42,680 nucleotides of DNA from contig NZ_JAKZKW010000029.1 of the NCBI RefSeq assembly GCF_022808695.1, positions 1 to 42,680 on the forward strand. Direction: 5' to 3'. This document shows, in pieces, positions 10,317-17,914 of the stretch. The notes beneath the pieces were generated by a model that was given only the letters and a program-made list of their open reading frames with translations, ran no database searches and was not told where the DNA came from. The position numbers and the translations under genes are program-made. Every line of letters starts with the position of its first letter. Position 1 is the stretch's first letter. The stretch comes from Fundidesulfovibrio soli. GTDB lineage: Bacteria; Desulfobacterota; Desulfovibrionia; Desulfovibrionales; Desulfovibrionaceae.

Positions 10317-11324
10317 ATGCCTCCCAAACGCCCCGGTTCCAAGCCCCGGCGGCGCTCCACGAAGACAAAGCGCGGCCAGGGCAAAGCTCCGGCCGCGCTC
10401 GTGTTTCTCGCGGGCGCGGCCGTGGCCCTGCTGATCATGTTCTTCGGCTACGCCTTCTTCTACCTGCCCGGCCAGAAGACGCCGCCCGCCAAGCCCCAGA
10501 GCGCCTCAGTGCAGACCCCGGCGCAGACCCCGGCGCAGGCCCCGGCCAAACCGGCGCCGGAGGCCGGACAGGCTCAGGCGCCCGCCTCCCCTCAGGCTCC
10601 GGGCCAGCCCCCGGCCCAGCCCGCGGCCGAGCCCCAGCCCGCGCAGCTCCCCGCCCCGTCCGGCCCGCTCCTGACCATCGTCATCGACGACCTGGGCGGC
10701 TCCAAAGAGCAGGCCCAGGAGCTGTTGGACCTGGGCTTCCCCGTGACGTTCTCCATCATGCCCAACCTGGCCCACACCCGCGACGTGGACGAGATGGCCG
10801 CCAAGGCCAAGCAGGAGGTCATCCTGCACCAGCCCATGGAGGCCAAGGCCCAGGCGGCCGCCCCGGCGGGCACCCTGCGCCCGGGCATGAGCCCGCGCGA
10901 GGTGGCGGGCATCCTCTCGGCCCACCTGGCCCAGGTGCCCCACGCAGCCGGTGTGAGCAACCACCAGGGCTCCCAGGCCACCGAGGACCAGGCCCTCATG
11001 GCCGCCGTCATGGCCGAACTCAAGCTCCGCCCCGCCCTTTTCTTCCTGGATTCGCGCACCTCGGACAAGAGCGTGGGCTGGAAGGAGGCCGCCAGGGCCG
11101 GCGTGCCCGCGCTCTCCCGCGCGGTGTTCATCGACGCGGAGCGCGGGCAGCAGGCCGCCATGCTGGCGCTCAGGCAGGCCGAGCGCGAGGCCAAGTCGAA
11201 AGGCAGGGCCGTGGCCATCGGCCACCCCCATCCCGAGACCATCGCCGCCCTGGCCGGCTGGGCCATGCGCCGGGACAAGGGCGTGACCATCGTGACGCTC
11301 GGCGCGCAGCTCAAGGGCGGTTGA
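10317..11324 (+). CDS. Divergent polysaccharide deacetylase family protein (YibQ type)
   Basis: The 335-residue protein has a short basic N-terminus and one transmembrane helix (AALVFLAGAAVALLIMFFGY). A linker of about 65 residues rich in proline, alanine and glutamine follows. The catalytic-fold domain starts at LLTIVIDDLGGSKEQ (near residue 119), with FPVTFSIMPNLAHT and VILHQPMEA typical of the divergent deacetylase family. The linker should let the domain reach the cell wall from the inner membrane. Substrate is unknown for the family. It is almost certainly co-transcribed with the protease gene upstream. Confidence 0.88.
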   Translation: MPPKRPGSKPRRRSTKTKRGQGKAPAALVFLAGAAVALLIMFFGYAFFYLPGQKTPPAKPQSASVQTPAQTPAQAPAKPAPEAGQAQAPASPQAPGQPPAQPAAEPQPAQLPAPSGPLLTIVIDDLGGSKEQAQELLDLGFPVTFSIMPNLAHTRDVDEMAAKAKQEVILHQPMEAKAQAAAPAGTLRPGMSPREVAGILSAHLAQVPHAAGVSNHQGSQATEDQALMAAVMAELKLRPALFFLDSRTSDKSVGWKEAARAGVPALSRAVFIDAERGQQAAMLALRQAEREAKSKGRAVAIGHPHPETIAALAGWAMRRDKGVTIVTLGAQLKGG

Positions 11325-11362
11325 ACTCCGGGCTGGCTGCGTCGTCATTTTGCCGCCCGGTT

Positions 11363-11391
11363 TTGACTTTTTCGCCATTTGCGGCCATACC
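11363..11391 (+). promoter_or_regulatory. Candidate sigma-70 promoter of the ABC importer
   Basis: TTGACT (11363-11368) and CATACC (11386-11391) are spaced by 17 bases, upstream of the binding-protein gene at 11517. The -35 is good and the -10 weak. The predicted leader is about 120 bases and holds GC-rich inverted repeats (GTCCCGG near 11392 against CCGGGAC near 11436), but no known riboswitch was recognised in it. Confidence 0.45.
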
Positions 11392-11516
11392 GTCCCGGAC
11401 GAGGATGGTTTCCGGCCCTTAGCATTTTCCCCGGCCCGGGACGCCATCCCCGCGAAACAGGAAACTACGGCGCCCGGCGTGTCGGTGCCGCCGCACAAAC
11501 CTCTTAAGGAGCAGGC

Positions 11517-12464
11517 ATGAAACGCTTCCTCGTCCTCTCTCTGGCCGCCGCGATGCTGTTCGCGGCAAGCGCCGCCCTGGCCCAGACCAAGGTGATCTCC
11601 ATCACCCAGATCGTCGAGCACCCCGCCCTGGACAACGCGCGCAAGGGCTTCATGGACGGCCTGAAAGAGGCGGGCGTGGACGCCAAGTTCAACGTGCACA
11701 TCGCACAGGGCAACTCCGCCACCAACGTGCAGATCGCCGGCCAGATGCTCGACGAGAAGCCCAACCTGGTGCTGGCCATCGCCACCCCGGGCGCGCAGGT
11801 CTGCGCCCAGAAGATCAAGGACATCCCCGTGCTGTTCACCGCCGTGTCCGACCCCGTGGGCGCGGGCCTGGTCAAGAGCATGCAGGCTCCCGGCGGCAAC
11901 TTGACCGGCATGACCGACATGCCCCCCGTGGACAAGCAGATCGAGCTCATCAAGACCATCCTGCCCAAGACCGCCACCGTCGGCATCGTCTACAACGCGG
12001 GCGAAGCCAACTCCGTGAGCCAGGTCAACGCCGTGAAGGCCGCCGCCGCGCCCCTGAACATCAAGATCGTGGAGGCCACCGTGGCCAACTCCGGCGGCGT
12101 GTACCAGGCCGCCAAGAGCCTGGTGGGCAAGTGCGACGCCGTTTACATCCCGCTGGACAACACCGTGGTCTCGGCCTTCGAGTCCCTGGTGAAGGTCTGC
12201 GACGAGAACAAGCTGCCCCTGTTCAGCTCCGACAACGAGTCCGTGGGCAAGGGCGCCATCGCGGCCCTGGCCGTGGACTACTACGCCATGGGCAAGCAGA
12301 CCGCCGCCATGGGCAAGAAGATCCTGGACGGCGCCAAGCCCGCCGACCTGCCCGTGGAGAGCCTGAAGAACCTGGACATCCACCTGAACCTGAAGGCCGC
12401 CAAGGCCCAGGGCGTGACCATCCCCGAAGCGGTGGTGGCCAAGGCCGTGAAGAAGTTCGAGTAG
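11517..12464 (+). CDS. ABC transporter substrate-binding protein (TrpX-like)
   Basis: The 315-residue precursor has a signal peptide (KRFLVLSLAAAMLF to ALAQ). The mature protein has the ABC_sub_bind fold: VISITQIVEHPALDNARKGF, IATPGAQVCAQKIKDIPVLF, TAVSDPVGAGLV and GNLTGMTDMPPVDKQIELIK. Characterised members bind aromatic amino acids (TrpX of streptococci). Aromatic amino-acid uptake is thus the best guess, but the ligand cannot be read from sequence. A strong terminator follows at 12486, so it can be made in excess over the membrane parts. The start ATG follows TTAAGGAG. Confidence 0.88.
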   Translation: MKRFLVLSLAAAMLFAASAALAQTKVISITQIVEHPALDNARKGFMDGLKEAGVDAKFNVHIAQGNSATNVQIAGQMLDEKPNLVLAIATPGAQVCAQKIKDIPVLFTAVSDPVGAGLVKSMQAPGGNLTGMTDMPPVDKQIELIKTILPKTATVGIVYNAGEANSVSQVNAVKAAAAPLNIKIVEATVANSGGVYQAAKSLVGKCDAVYIPLDNTVVSAFESLVKVCDENKLPLFSSDNESVGKGAIAALAVDYYAMGKQTAAMGKKILDGAKPADLPVESLKNLDIHLNLKAAKAQGVTIPEAVVAKAVKKFE

Positions 12465-12485
12465 TTCCGCCCGGCAAGGCATCTC

Positions 12486-12518
12486 AAGGGACGGGGCCTG
12501 CCCCGTCCCTTTTCTTTT
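12486..12518 (+). terminator. Terminator between binding protein and permease
   Basis: An 11-bp stem AAGGGACGGGG / CCCCGTCCCTT with a four-base loop is followed by TTCTTTT. It lies inside the importer cluster, so it should reduce transcription of the permease and ATPase relative to the binding protein. Confidence 0.88.
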
Positions 12519-12543
12519 ACACCCTCTCCGCTGCCGCCCGCCT

Positions 12544-12572
12544 TTGACAAACCCGCGTTTTCCGGGCACAGG
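12544..12572 (+). promoter_or_regulatory. Possible second promoter for permease and ATPase
   Basis: A perfect TTGACA (12544-12549) is followed 17 bases later by CACAGG, a poor -10. Its position between the terminator and the permease start makes a separate promoter plausible. Confidence 0.35.
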
Positions 12573-12618
12573 CAGTGGGTTTTCGCGCTCAACGCGACCA
12601 CACCGGGGTAACGCACGC

Positions 12619-13503
12619 ATGTCATTTTACGCTTTCATCGGCGCGCTCGAACAGGGCCTCGTCTACGGGCTGATGGTGCTCGGGGTGTATCTCACCTTTC
12701 GCATCCTCGACTTTCCCGACCTCACCGTGGACGGCTCCCTGCCGCTTGGCGCGGCGGTCTCCTCCGTGTGCATCGGCGCGGGCATGGACCCCTACCTCTC
12801 CCTGCTGCCCGCCACCCTGGCCGGATTCTGCGCCGGGGCCGTCACCGGGCTTCTGAACACGCGGCTCAAGATCCTGCACCTGCTGGCCAGCATCCTGACC
12901 ATGATCGCGCTCTACTCCATCAACATCCGCATCATGGGCCGCCCCAACTTCACCCTGCTGGGCAAGACCACGGTGCTCGACTCCCTGACGGCCTTCGGCC
13001 TGCCCTCCTCCCTGGCCGGGACCTGCCTGTTCGCGGCCTTCACGGTCTGCGCGGCCCTGGCGCTCATCTGGTTCACCCGCACGGAGTTGGGCCAGGCCAT
13101 GCTGGCCACCGGCGACAACCCGCGCATGATCACCGCCCTGGGCGTGAACACCGGCAACATGATCGTGCTGGGCGTGGGCCTCTCCAACGCACTGGTCGCC
13201 CTGTGCGGGGCCCTTGTGGCCCAGAACCAGGGCGCGGCGGACGTGAACATGGGCGTGGGCACCATCGTGGCCGGGCTGGCCTCGGTGATCATCGGCGAGA
13301 CCCTGCTCGGCCAGGGGCGCATCTCCAGGATGATCATCGCGGCGGTGCTCGGCTCCGTGGCCTACAGGCTGGCCATCGCCCTGGCGCTCGGGGTCAAGCT
13401 GGGCGAGTTCTCCTTCTCCCCCAGCGACCTGAACCTGATCACCGCCTTCATCGTGGTGACCGCGCTCACCGCGCCCAGGCTCAAAAGGAAGATGGCCCGC
13501 TGA
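12619..13503 (+). CDS. ABC transporter permease (TrpY-like, BPD_transp_2 family)
   Basis: The 294-residue protein is almost wholly hydrophobic with about eight predicted membrane helices. It has the family's DFPDLTVDGSLPLGAAV near the N-terminus and NQGAADVNMGVGTIVAGLAS and GETLLG in the coupling region. It forms the inner-membrane channel of the importer. I use the ATG at 12619, preceded by GGGGTAA; longer frames begin in the promoter region. Its stop overlaps the ATPase start by one base (TGATG). Confidence 0.9.
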   Translation: MSFYAFIGALEQGLVYGLMVLGVYLTFRILDFPDLTVDGSLPLGAAVSSVCIGAGMDPYLSLLPATLAGFCAGAVTGLLNTRLKILHLLASILTMIALYSINIRIMGRPNFTLLGKTTVLDSLTAFGLPSSLAGTCLFAAFTVCAALALIWFTRTELGQAMLATGDNPRMITALGVNTGNMIVLGVGLSNALVALCGALVAQNQGAADVNMGVGTIVAGLASVIIGETLLGQGRISRMIIAAVLGSVAYRLAIALALGVKLGEFSFSPSDLNLITAFIVVTALTAPRLKRKMAR

Positions 13504-14297
13504 TGCTTACCCTCAAGAACATCACCAAGCGCTTCCACAAGGGCAGCGTCAACGAGGTGCTGGCCCTGAACGACGTCAACCTGGACATCCGCCAGGGCGA
13601 CTTCATCGCGGTCATCGGCTCCAACGGCGCGGGCAAGTCCACCACGCTCAACTGCATCGCGGGCGGCTTCTTCCCGGACCAGGGCACCATCACCCTCGAA
13701 GGCTCGGACATCACCGCCTGGCCCGAATACAAGCGCGCCCGCTTCATCGGCCGCGTCTTCCAGGACCCGCTCATGGGCTCCGCCGCCTCCCTGACCATCG
13801 AGGAGAACATGGCCCTGGCCGACCGTCGCGGCAAGCCGCGCGGGCTCTCGCTCGGCGTCAAAAGCAAGGACCGCGCCCGCTACCGGGAGCTGCTCTCCCA
13901 GATCGGGCTGGGCCTCGAAGACCGCCTCAAGGACAAGGTGGGCCTGCTCTCCGGCGGGCAGCGCCAGTCCCTGACCATGATCATGGCCACCATGGTGCGC
14001 CCCGAAATCCTGCTGCTGGACGAGCACACCGCCGCCCTGGACCCCAAGACCGCGGCCCAGGTGCTGGAGCTGACCCAGCGCATCGTCGATACCCACAAGC
14101 TGACCACCCTTATGGTCACCCACAACATGAACCACGCCCTGCGCCAGGGCAACCGGCTGATCATGATGCACCAGGGCAGCGTCTTCCTGGACATCGAAGG
14201 TGAGCAGAAGGAGCGGTTCAGCGTGGAGGACCTTCTGGAACGCTTCTACACCCTGAAAGGAGAGGAATTCTCGTCGGACAAGATGTTGCTGGTGTAG
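13503..14297 (+). CDS. ABC transporter ATP-binding protein (TrpZ-like)
   Basis: The 264-residue protein has a complete ABC ATPase core: Walker A GSNGAGKST, Q-loop VFQDPLMG, signature LLSGGQRQSLT, Walker B ILLLDEHTAALDP and the switch histidine in LMVTHNMNHAL. The glutamate after the Walker B aspartate is present. It powers the importer encoded by the two genes before it. One-base overlap with the permease gene means translational coupling. Confidence 0.93.
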   Translation: MLTLKNITKRFHKGSVNEVLALNDVNLDIRQGDFIAVIGSNGAGKSTTLNCIAGGFFPDQGTITLEGSDITAWPEYKRARFIGRVFQDPLMGSAASLTIEENMALADRRGKPRGLSLGVKSKDRARYRELLSQIGLGLEDRLKDKVGLLSGGQRQSLTMIMATMVRPEILLLDEHTAALDPKTAAQVLELTQRIVDTHKLTTLMVTHNMNHALRQGNRLIMMHQGSVFLDIEGEQKERFSVEDLLERFYTLKGEEFSSDKMLLV

Positions 14298-14384
14298 CGC
14301 GTTTCAAGGACAGGAGTTCTCCCGCCCGTACGGCACACGCCGCCCGGGCCTCCGGTTCAACCCCAACGTAAGGAAGGCATCTTC

Positions 14385-14801
14385 ATGGAACTCACGCTCT
14401 GCCTCATCAAGCCCGACGCTGTCCGCCGCGATCTCGTGGGCAGCATCCTCTACATGATCGAGAAAGCCGATCTCAAGATCGTGGCCATGAAGATGCTCAA
14501 GCTGGACCTGCCTCTTGCCCAGGGTTTCTACCATGTGCACAAGGAGCGCCCCTTCTTCGGCGAGCTGACCGAGTACATGGCCTCCGGCCCCATCGTGGCC
14601 GTGGTCCTGGCCGGCAACAACGCCATCAAGCGCTACCGCGAGCTCATGGGCGCCACCGACCCCGCCCAGGCCGTCGACGGCACCATCCGCAAGGTGCACG
14701 CCCTCTCCAAGCAGGAGAACTCGGTGCACGGCTCCGACGCCCCCGAAACCGCCGCCTTCGAGATCGGCTACTTCTTCAACGCCACCGAGCTGGTGGGATA
14801 G
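14385..14801 (+). CDS. ndk: Nucleoside diphosphate kinase
   Basis: Ndk moves the gamma phosphate between nucleoside triphosphates and diphosphates. The 138-residue protein has the usual N-terminal [10 protein letters not shown], the KERPFFGEL helix region, and the active-site [12 protein letters not shown] with the phosphorylated histidine at position 115. Length is normal. AAGGAAGG precedes the ATG. It is followed after 4 bp by proC. Confidence 0.97.
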   Translation: MELTLCLIKPDAVRRDLVGSILYMIEKADLKIVAMKMLKLDLPLAQGFYHVHKERPFFGELTEYMASGPIVAVVLAGNNAIKRYRELMGATDPAQAVDGTIRKVHALSKQENSVHGSDAPETAAFEIGYFFNATELVG

Positions 14802-14805
14802 CGCC

Positions 14806-15609
14806 ATGAACGCCGCCATCTCCTTCATCGGCACCGGCAACATGGGCGCGGCCCTCATCAAAGGGCTCTCGGGCATGGACGGCGTGAGCCTCCTCGGCTT
14901 CGACCTGGACCGCGAGAAGCTGAACGCCCTGTGCGCGCAGTGCGCTCTCCAGGCCGTGGACACCATCCACGGCGCCGTGGAAAAGGCCGGGTACGTGCTC
15001 ATGTGCGTGAAGCCCCAGCAGATGAAGGCGGTGCTGGCTCAAGTCCATCCCGCGCTCACCGCGGACAAGTGCCTTATCTCCATTGCCGCCGGGATCACCC
15101 GCGAGCGGCTCTCGGAGTGGATCGGGCACGCCTGCCCCGTGGTGCGCGTGATGCCCAACACCCCCGCCCTGGTGGGCGCGGGCGTTTCCGCCGTGTGCCT
15201 GGACGACCCGCACCTCACGCAGGAGCAGAAGGACGTCGTGCAGAAGATCTTCGCCTCCGTGGGCAGCGTCCACGTGCTGGAGGAGAAGCTGTTCGACTCG
15301 TTCACCGCCGTGGCGGGCAGCGGTCCGGCATACGTCTACTACTTCATGGAGGCCCTCATCGAGGCGGCCCTGGCCGCCGGGCTGCCCAGGCCCATGGCCA
15401 CGAGCATCGTGGGCGAACTCATCGGCGGCTCGCTCAAGCTGGCCAACGAGAGCATGACCCACGTGAGCGTGCTGCGCGAGATGGTCACCTCCCCCGGGGG
15501 CACCACCATCGCCGCGCTGGCCCACATGGACCGCATGGCCATGCGCGCCGCCATCATCGACGCCGTGGAGGCGGCGAGGCGGCGCGGGCAGGAGCTGGGA
15601 GCCTCCTAG
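14806..15609 (+). CDS. proC: Pyrroline-5-carboxylate reductase
   Basis: ProC makes the last step of proline synthesis, reducing 1-pyrroline-5-carboxylate with NAD(P)H. The 267-residue protein starts with the dinucleotide-binding FIGTGNMGAALIKGL. It has VKPQQMKAVL, VRVMPNTPALVGAG, and the C-terminal ProC signature around FTAVAGSGPAYVYYFMEAL and REMVTSPGGTTIAAL. Length matches the family. It follows ndk by 4 bp and ends in a strong terminator. Confidence 0.96.
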   Translation: MNAAISFIGTGNMGAALIKGLSGMDGVSLLGFDLDREKLNALCAQCALQAVDTIHGAVEKAGYVLMCVKPQQMKAVLAQVHPALTADKCLISIAAGITRERLSEWIGHACPVVRVMPNTPALVGAGVSAVCLDDPHLTQEQKDVVQKIFASVGSVHVLEEKLFDSFTAVAGSGPAYVYYFMEALIEAALAAGLPRPMATSIVGELIGGSLKLANESMTHVSVLREMVTSPGGTTIAALAHMDRMAMRAAIIDAVEAARRRGQELGAS

Positions 15610-15632
15610 AAGCATCACCACCGAAAACAAGG

Positions 15633-15663
15633 GGCCGGTCCATTGGGACCGGCCTTTTTTTGT
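15633..15663 (+). terminator. Terminator of ndk-proC
   Basis: The stem GGCCGGTCC / GGACCGGCC with a short loop is followed by seven T residues, 24 bp after the proC stop. Confidence 0.93.
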
Positions 15664-15688
15664 GCTTTGCGAGGCCGCAAGAAAAGAG

Positions 15689-15738
15689 CGGGGCGCCGCC
15701 CCGTACCCCGCCAGGGGGATGATCCCCCTGGACCCCGC
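15689..15738 (+). repeat. Two-hairpin palindromic element, left half of an inverted pair
   Basis: Hairpin one is CGGGGC-GCC-GCCCCG and hairpin two is CCAGGGGGAT-GATCCCCCTGG, joined by TACCCCG and followed by ACCCCGC. The element at 15765-15823 has the same plan when read on the minus strand. Confidence 0.65.
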
Positions 15739-15764
15739 AATATTCAGGGCGAACGCGAATCTAT

Positions 15765-15823
15765 TGGGGGTGCAGGGGAGTCACTCCCCTGCCGGTGGAG
15801 TTTGGGGAGGCAGCGCCTCCCCG
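15765..15823 (-). repeat. Two-hairpin palindromic element, right half of an inverted pair
   Basis: Read on the minus strand, hairpin GGGGAGGC-GCT-GCCTCCCC comes first, then a linker AAACTCCACC, then GCAGGGGAGTGACTCCCCTGC and ACCCC. The order of parts equals that of 15689-15738. Confidence 0.65.
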
Positions 15824-15976
15824 AGATTCATGCGGTCATGTTCGCGCGAAATTTGTCGTGCTGCGCGCCACGCCGCTTCCCCTGCCCTGCCCGACTTCCG
15901 GCTCCCCGCGTCCGTCGCCCTCCCAGGCTTCCCCGCACGCCTTCCCCTGCGCGGGAAGCGGAGCCGAATCGTGTCG

Positions 15977-16507
15977 TCAGGCGGCCGCGCTGGAGGCGGT
16001 GGAAGTGCCGCTGTCCGTCGTGCCCACGCCGCTCAGGGCGTTGTCGATGACGGCGTCCATCGCGGCCATGGGGTTGTCCGTGCGCATGGCCCCGGCGAAC
16101 TTCGACGCGGCGTTGCCGTTCCCGTTCCCGTTCCCGCCCGACCCCATGGGCGGCCCCTTGGGCTTCTCCATCTTCAGGCTGTCCATGCTGCCAGTCTTGG
16201 CGGCGTCCGCGAACTTGGCGGACATCTCGGTAAGCATTTTGGCATCGCGCGAGTCCGTGGCGTTCTTGGCCTCCTCGGCCAGACCGTCGGAGATCGTCTG
16301 CGCCACCTCCTTGAATTTCTCGGGGTCGCTGCCGGCCAACTGGCTCAGCTGGTTCATCCGCTTCGCGCCCTGGGAAATTTTTGCCTTGTCCTCCGTGGAG
16401 AGGCCCGCGACTTCCGCCGCCGAGGCGGTGTCCGCAGTCTGGGTTGTTCCCGTGACCAGGCTCGAGGCGTAGGACTGGCTGGTTGAAAGGCCGCTAATGG
16501 TGCTCAT
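15977..16507 (-). CDS. Uncharacterised protein with one SDPxKFKEV repeat domain
   Basis: I do not recognise a named family. The 176-residue protein has a serine/threonine-rich N-terminus (MSTISGLSTSQSYASSLV) with no signal peptide. One helical domain (about 50-115) reads MNQLSQLAGSDPEKFKEVAQ, a second helix, then KFADAAKTGSMDSLK. A glycine-asparagine linker (GNGNGNGN) and an alanine-rich tail follow. The same domain occurs twice in the divergent gene at 16982, so the two arose by duplication. The serine-rich start without a cleavable signal recalls flagellar or type I/III secretion substrates, but this is only a guess. CGGAGG lies upstream of the ATG. Confidence 0.8.
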   Translation of the reverse strand: MSTISGLSTSQSYASSLVTGTTQTADTASAAEVAGLSTEDKAKISQGAKRMNQLSQLAGSDPEKFKEVAQTISDGLAEEAKNATDSRDAKMLTEMSAKFADAAKTGSMDSLKMEKPKGPPMGSGGNGNGNGNAASKFAGAMRTDNPMAAMDAVIDNALSGVGTTDSGTSTASSAAA

Positions 16508-16770
16508 GGCTGTTGAACCTCCGTAAACGTGATGTTTCCATGGTTATCGGATGCAACACAGCAGAGTTTAGGACAACACTGGAGGTTAAGTTTATATTTT
16601 TTATTTTATGCTCTCAATGTAACCTTTTTTAATGCACGCAATTTCACTTTTAAAAACATAGTAAAGACGCTGCGTTCTGACACTTCTTGAAAAGTTACAC
16701 TCTGTGATTATTTTTTTGCTCAAAATTGCATTTTTCAACCGGGCAATATTTTCCCTCCGCCCCCAACCGA

Positions 16771-16786
16771 TTCCAACATGTTGAAA
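16771..16786. promoter_or_regulatory. Palindromic operator candidate
   Basis: TTCCAACATGTTGAAA is a 16-base palindrome with one mismatched pair, lying mid-way in the divergent control region. It could bind a dimeric regulator of either gene. Confidence 0.35.
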
Positions 16787-16891
16787 TACTACGTTTTACA
16801 TACCGAGTGATGCCTGTTCGCGGAAACGGGGCACTCGCGATCAAAAGCATAACTAGCTGTAATCTTGTACGTTTACTTGCCATACCCAGAC

Positions 16892-16907
16892 AGGCACTCC
16901 CGTTGCT
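16892..16907 (+). promoter_or_regulatory. Sigma-54 promoter for the two-repeat protein gene
   Basis: The sequence AGGCACTCCCGTTGCT has the invariant GG (16893-16894) and GC (16905-16906) separated by exactly 10 bases, with GGCAC and TTGCT both matching consensus. Transcription would start near 16918, giving a leader of about 64 bases before the ATG at 16982. The GAAAAGTTACA repeat copy lies in that leader. Confidence 0.7.
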
Positions 16908-16981
16908 TTCGCACCGGCGGCAGGTTCATCGGGCCGCAATAAACACAGCGTGCGGAAAAGTTACAACGGAGGTGAAGAAAA

Positions 16982-17914
16982 ATGAGCATCAGCAGCATCG
17001 GCAGCCAGAACCGGCTTGAATCGGTTTACGGCATCCAGGAAGTCGGCCAGACGCAGAGTTCCCAGGCATCGGGCAACAGCGGTTCATCCTCTGAAACCGA
17101 CAAGGCCAGCTTCTCCAAGATGGGTCAGATGATGAGCCAGCTCCTCTCGCTGCAGACCTCCGACCCGGACAAGTTCAAGGAGGTGGCCCAGGAGATCGCC
17201 GGCGACCTGGCCAAGCAGGCCTCCTCGGCCACCAGCGCCGGGCAGGCGAACATGTACAGCGACCTCTCGGCCAAGTTCGCCGAGGCGGCCAAGACCGGCA
17301 GCATGGACAGCCTCAAGCCCCAGGGCCCGCCGCCCCCGCCCCCCGGAGGAGCGTCGGCTGCCGCCGGCCCCGGAGGCGACATGCAGGCCGGGTTCGACGA
17401 GCTGAACAGCGTCATCTCGCAGATCCTGGGCGAAACGGGCAGCACGTCGAGCGGCTCCACGGGTTCGGCCAGCTCCACCAAGACCGGCAAGGACCTCTTC
17501 ACCCAGCTGGCCAGCCTGCAGTCCAGCGACCCGGCCAAGTTCAAGGAGGTCACGGAGGCCATCTCGCAGCAACTGGCCGAACAGGCCGGGAACGTCACGG
17601 ACCCCGGCGAGAGCGCTTTCCTGAACGACATGTCCTCCAAGTTCGCGGAGGCCGCCTCCAGCGGCAGCATGGACAGCCTCAAGCCCGACAAGCCCCGCGG
17701 CCGCCACGGGCATCACGCTTCGGGCCGGGAGGGCTCGGCGGATTCCGTAACGACCACGAGCGCGGGTTCCACCGCCGCCAGCACAGCCAGCTCCGAAGAC
17801 ACCACGCAGTTGGACGCCATCAAGCTGTTCTTCCAGAACCTTGAGAGCACCATGAGCGCGCGGCTGGGCCTGCTGGGATCGGCGACGGAATCCGCCGCGG
17901 TTGCGGCGGCCTAG
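16982..17914 (+). CDS. Uncharacterised protein with two SDPxKFKEV repeat domains
   Basis: The 310-residue protein has no recognised family. It starts MSISSIGSQNRLES, has a Ser/Gly-rich segment, then two copies (about 48-106 and 170-235) of a two-helix domain. Each copy contains LxSLQ[TS]SDPxKFKEV, then SxKFAEAAxxGSMDSLKP. A polyproline stretch (PPPPPPGG) separates the copies, and a histidine/arginine patch (GRHGHHASGRE) follows the second. The C-terminal 40 residues form an amphipathic helix (AIKLFFQNLESTMSARLG) ending in alanines. There is no signal peptide. GGAGG lies before the ATG, and the promoter is sigma-54 type. The architecture looks like a secreted or surface-assembled protein, but this is inference. 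Confidence 0.82.
   Translation: MSISSIGSQNRLESVYGIQEVGQTQSSQASGNSGSSSETDKASFSKMGQMMSQLLSLQTSDPDKFKEVAQEIAGDLAKQASSATSAGQANMYSDLSAKFAEAAKTGSMDSLKPQGPPPPPPGGASAAAGPGGDMQAGFDELNSVISQILGETGSTSSGSTGSASSTKTGKDLFTQLASLQSSDPAKFKEVTEAISQQLAEQAGNVTDPGESAFLNDMSSKFAEAASSGSMDSLKPDKPRGRHGHHASGREGSADSVTTTSAGSTAASTASSEDTTQLDAIKLFFQNLESTMSARLGLLGSATESAAVAAA

Larger units (their letters stand above)
15664..15976. other. Non-coding gap with an inverted pair of palindromic repeats
   Basis: No gene is supported between the proC terminator and the convergent gene ending at 15977. The gap holds two two-hairpin elements in opposite orientation (15689-15738 and 15765-15823). The remaining part (15824-15976) has only a weak hairpin, CTTCCC-CTGCGC-GGGAAG near 15941, that might end the minus-strand gene. 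Confidence 0.6.
16508..16981. other. AT-rich divergent control region
   Basis: These 474 bases separate the two repeat-domain genes and are visibly much richer in A and T than the surroundings. No gene is supported. Contents include a sigma-54 promoter toward the right-hand gene, a near-perfect 16-bp palindrome at 16771-16786 and an 11-base direct repeat GAAAAGTTACA at 16689-16699 and 16955-16965. Long AT tracts such as this are typical binding sites for nucleoid proteins or several regulators. Confidence 0.7.

Noticed and set aside
11325-11516. Riboswitch or T-box leader ahead of the ABC importer
   Set aside because: The leader has some inverted repeats, but no T-box, no tryptophan-type attenuator with Trp codons and no known riboswitch core was recognised.
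16508-16780. Sigma-54 promoter toward the left-hand repeat-protein gene
   Set aside because: Minus-strand candidates near 16511, 16550 and 16730 either miss the 10-base GG-GC spacing by one or lack GGCAC/TTGC.
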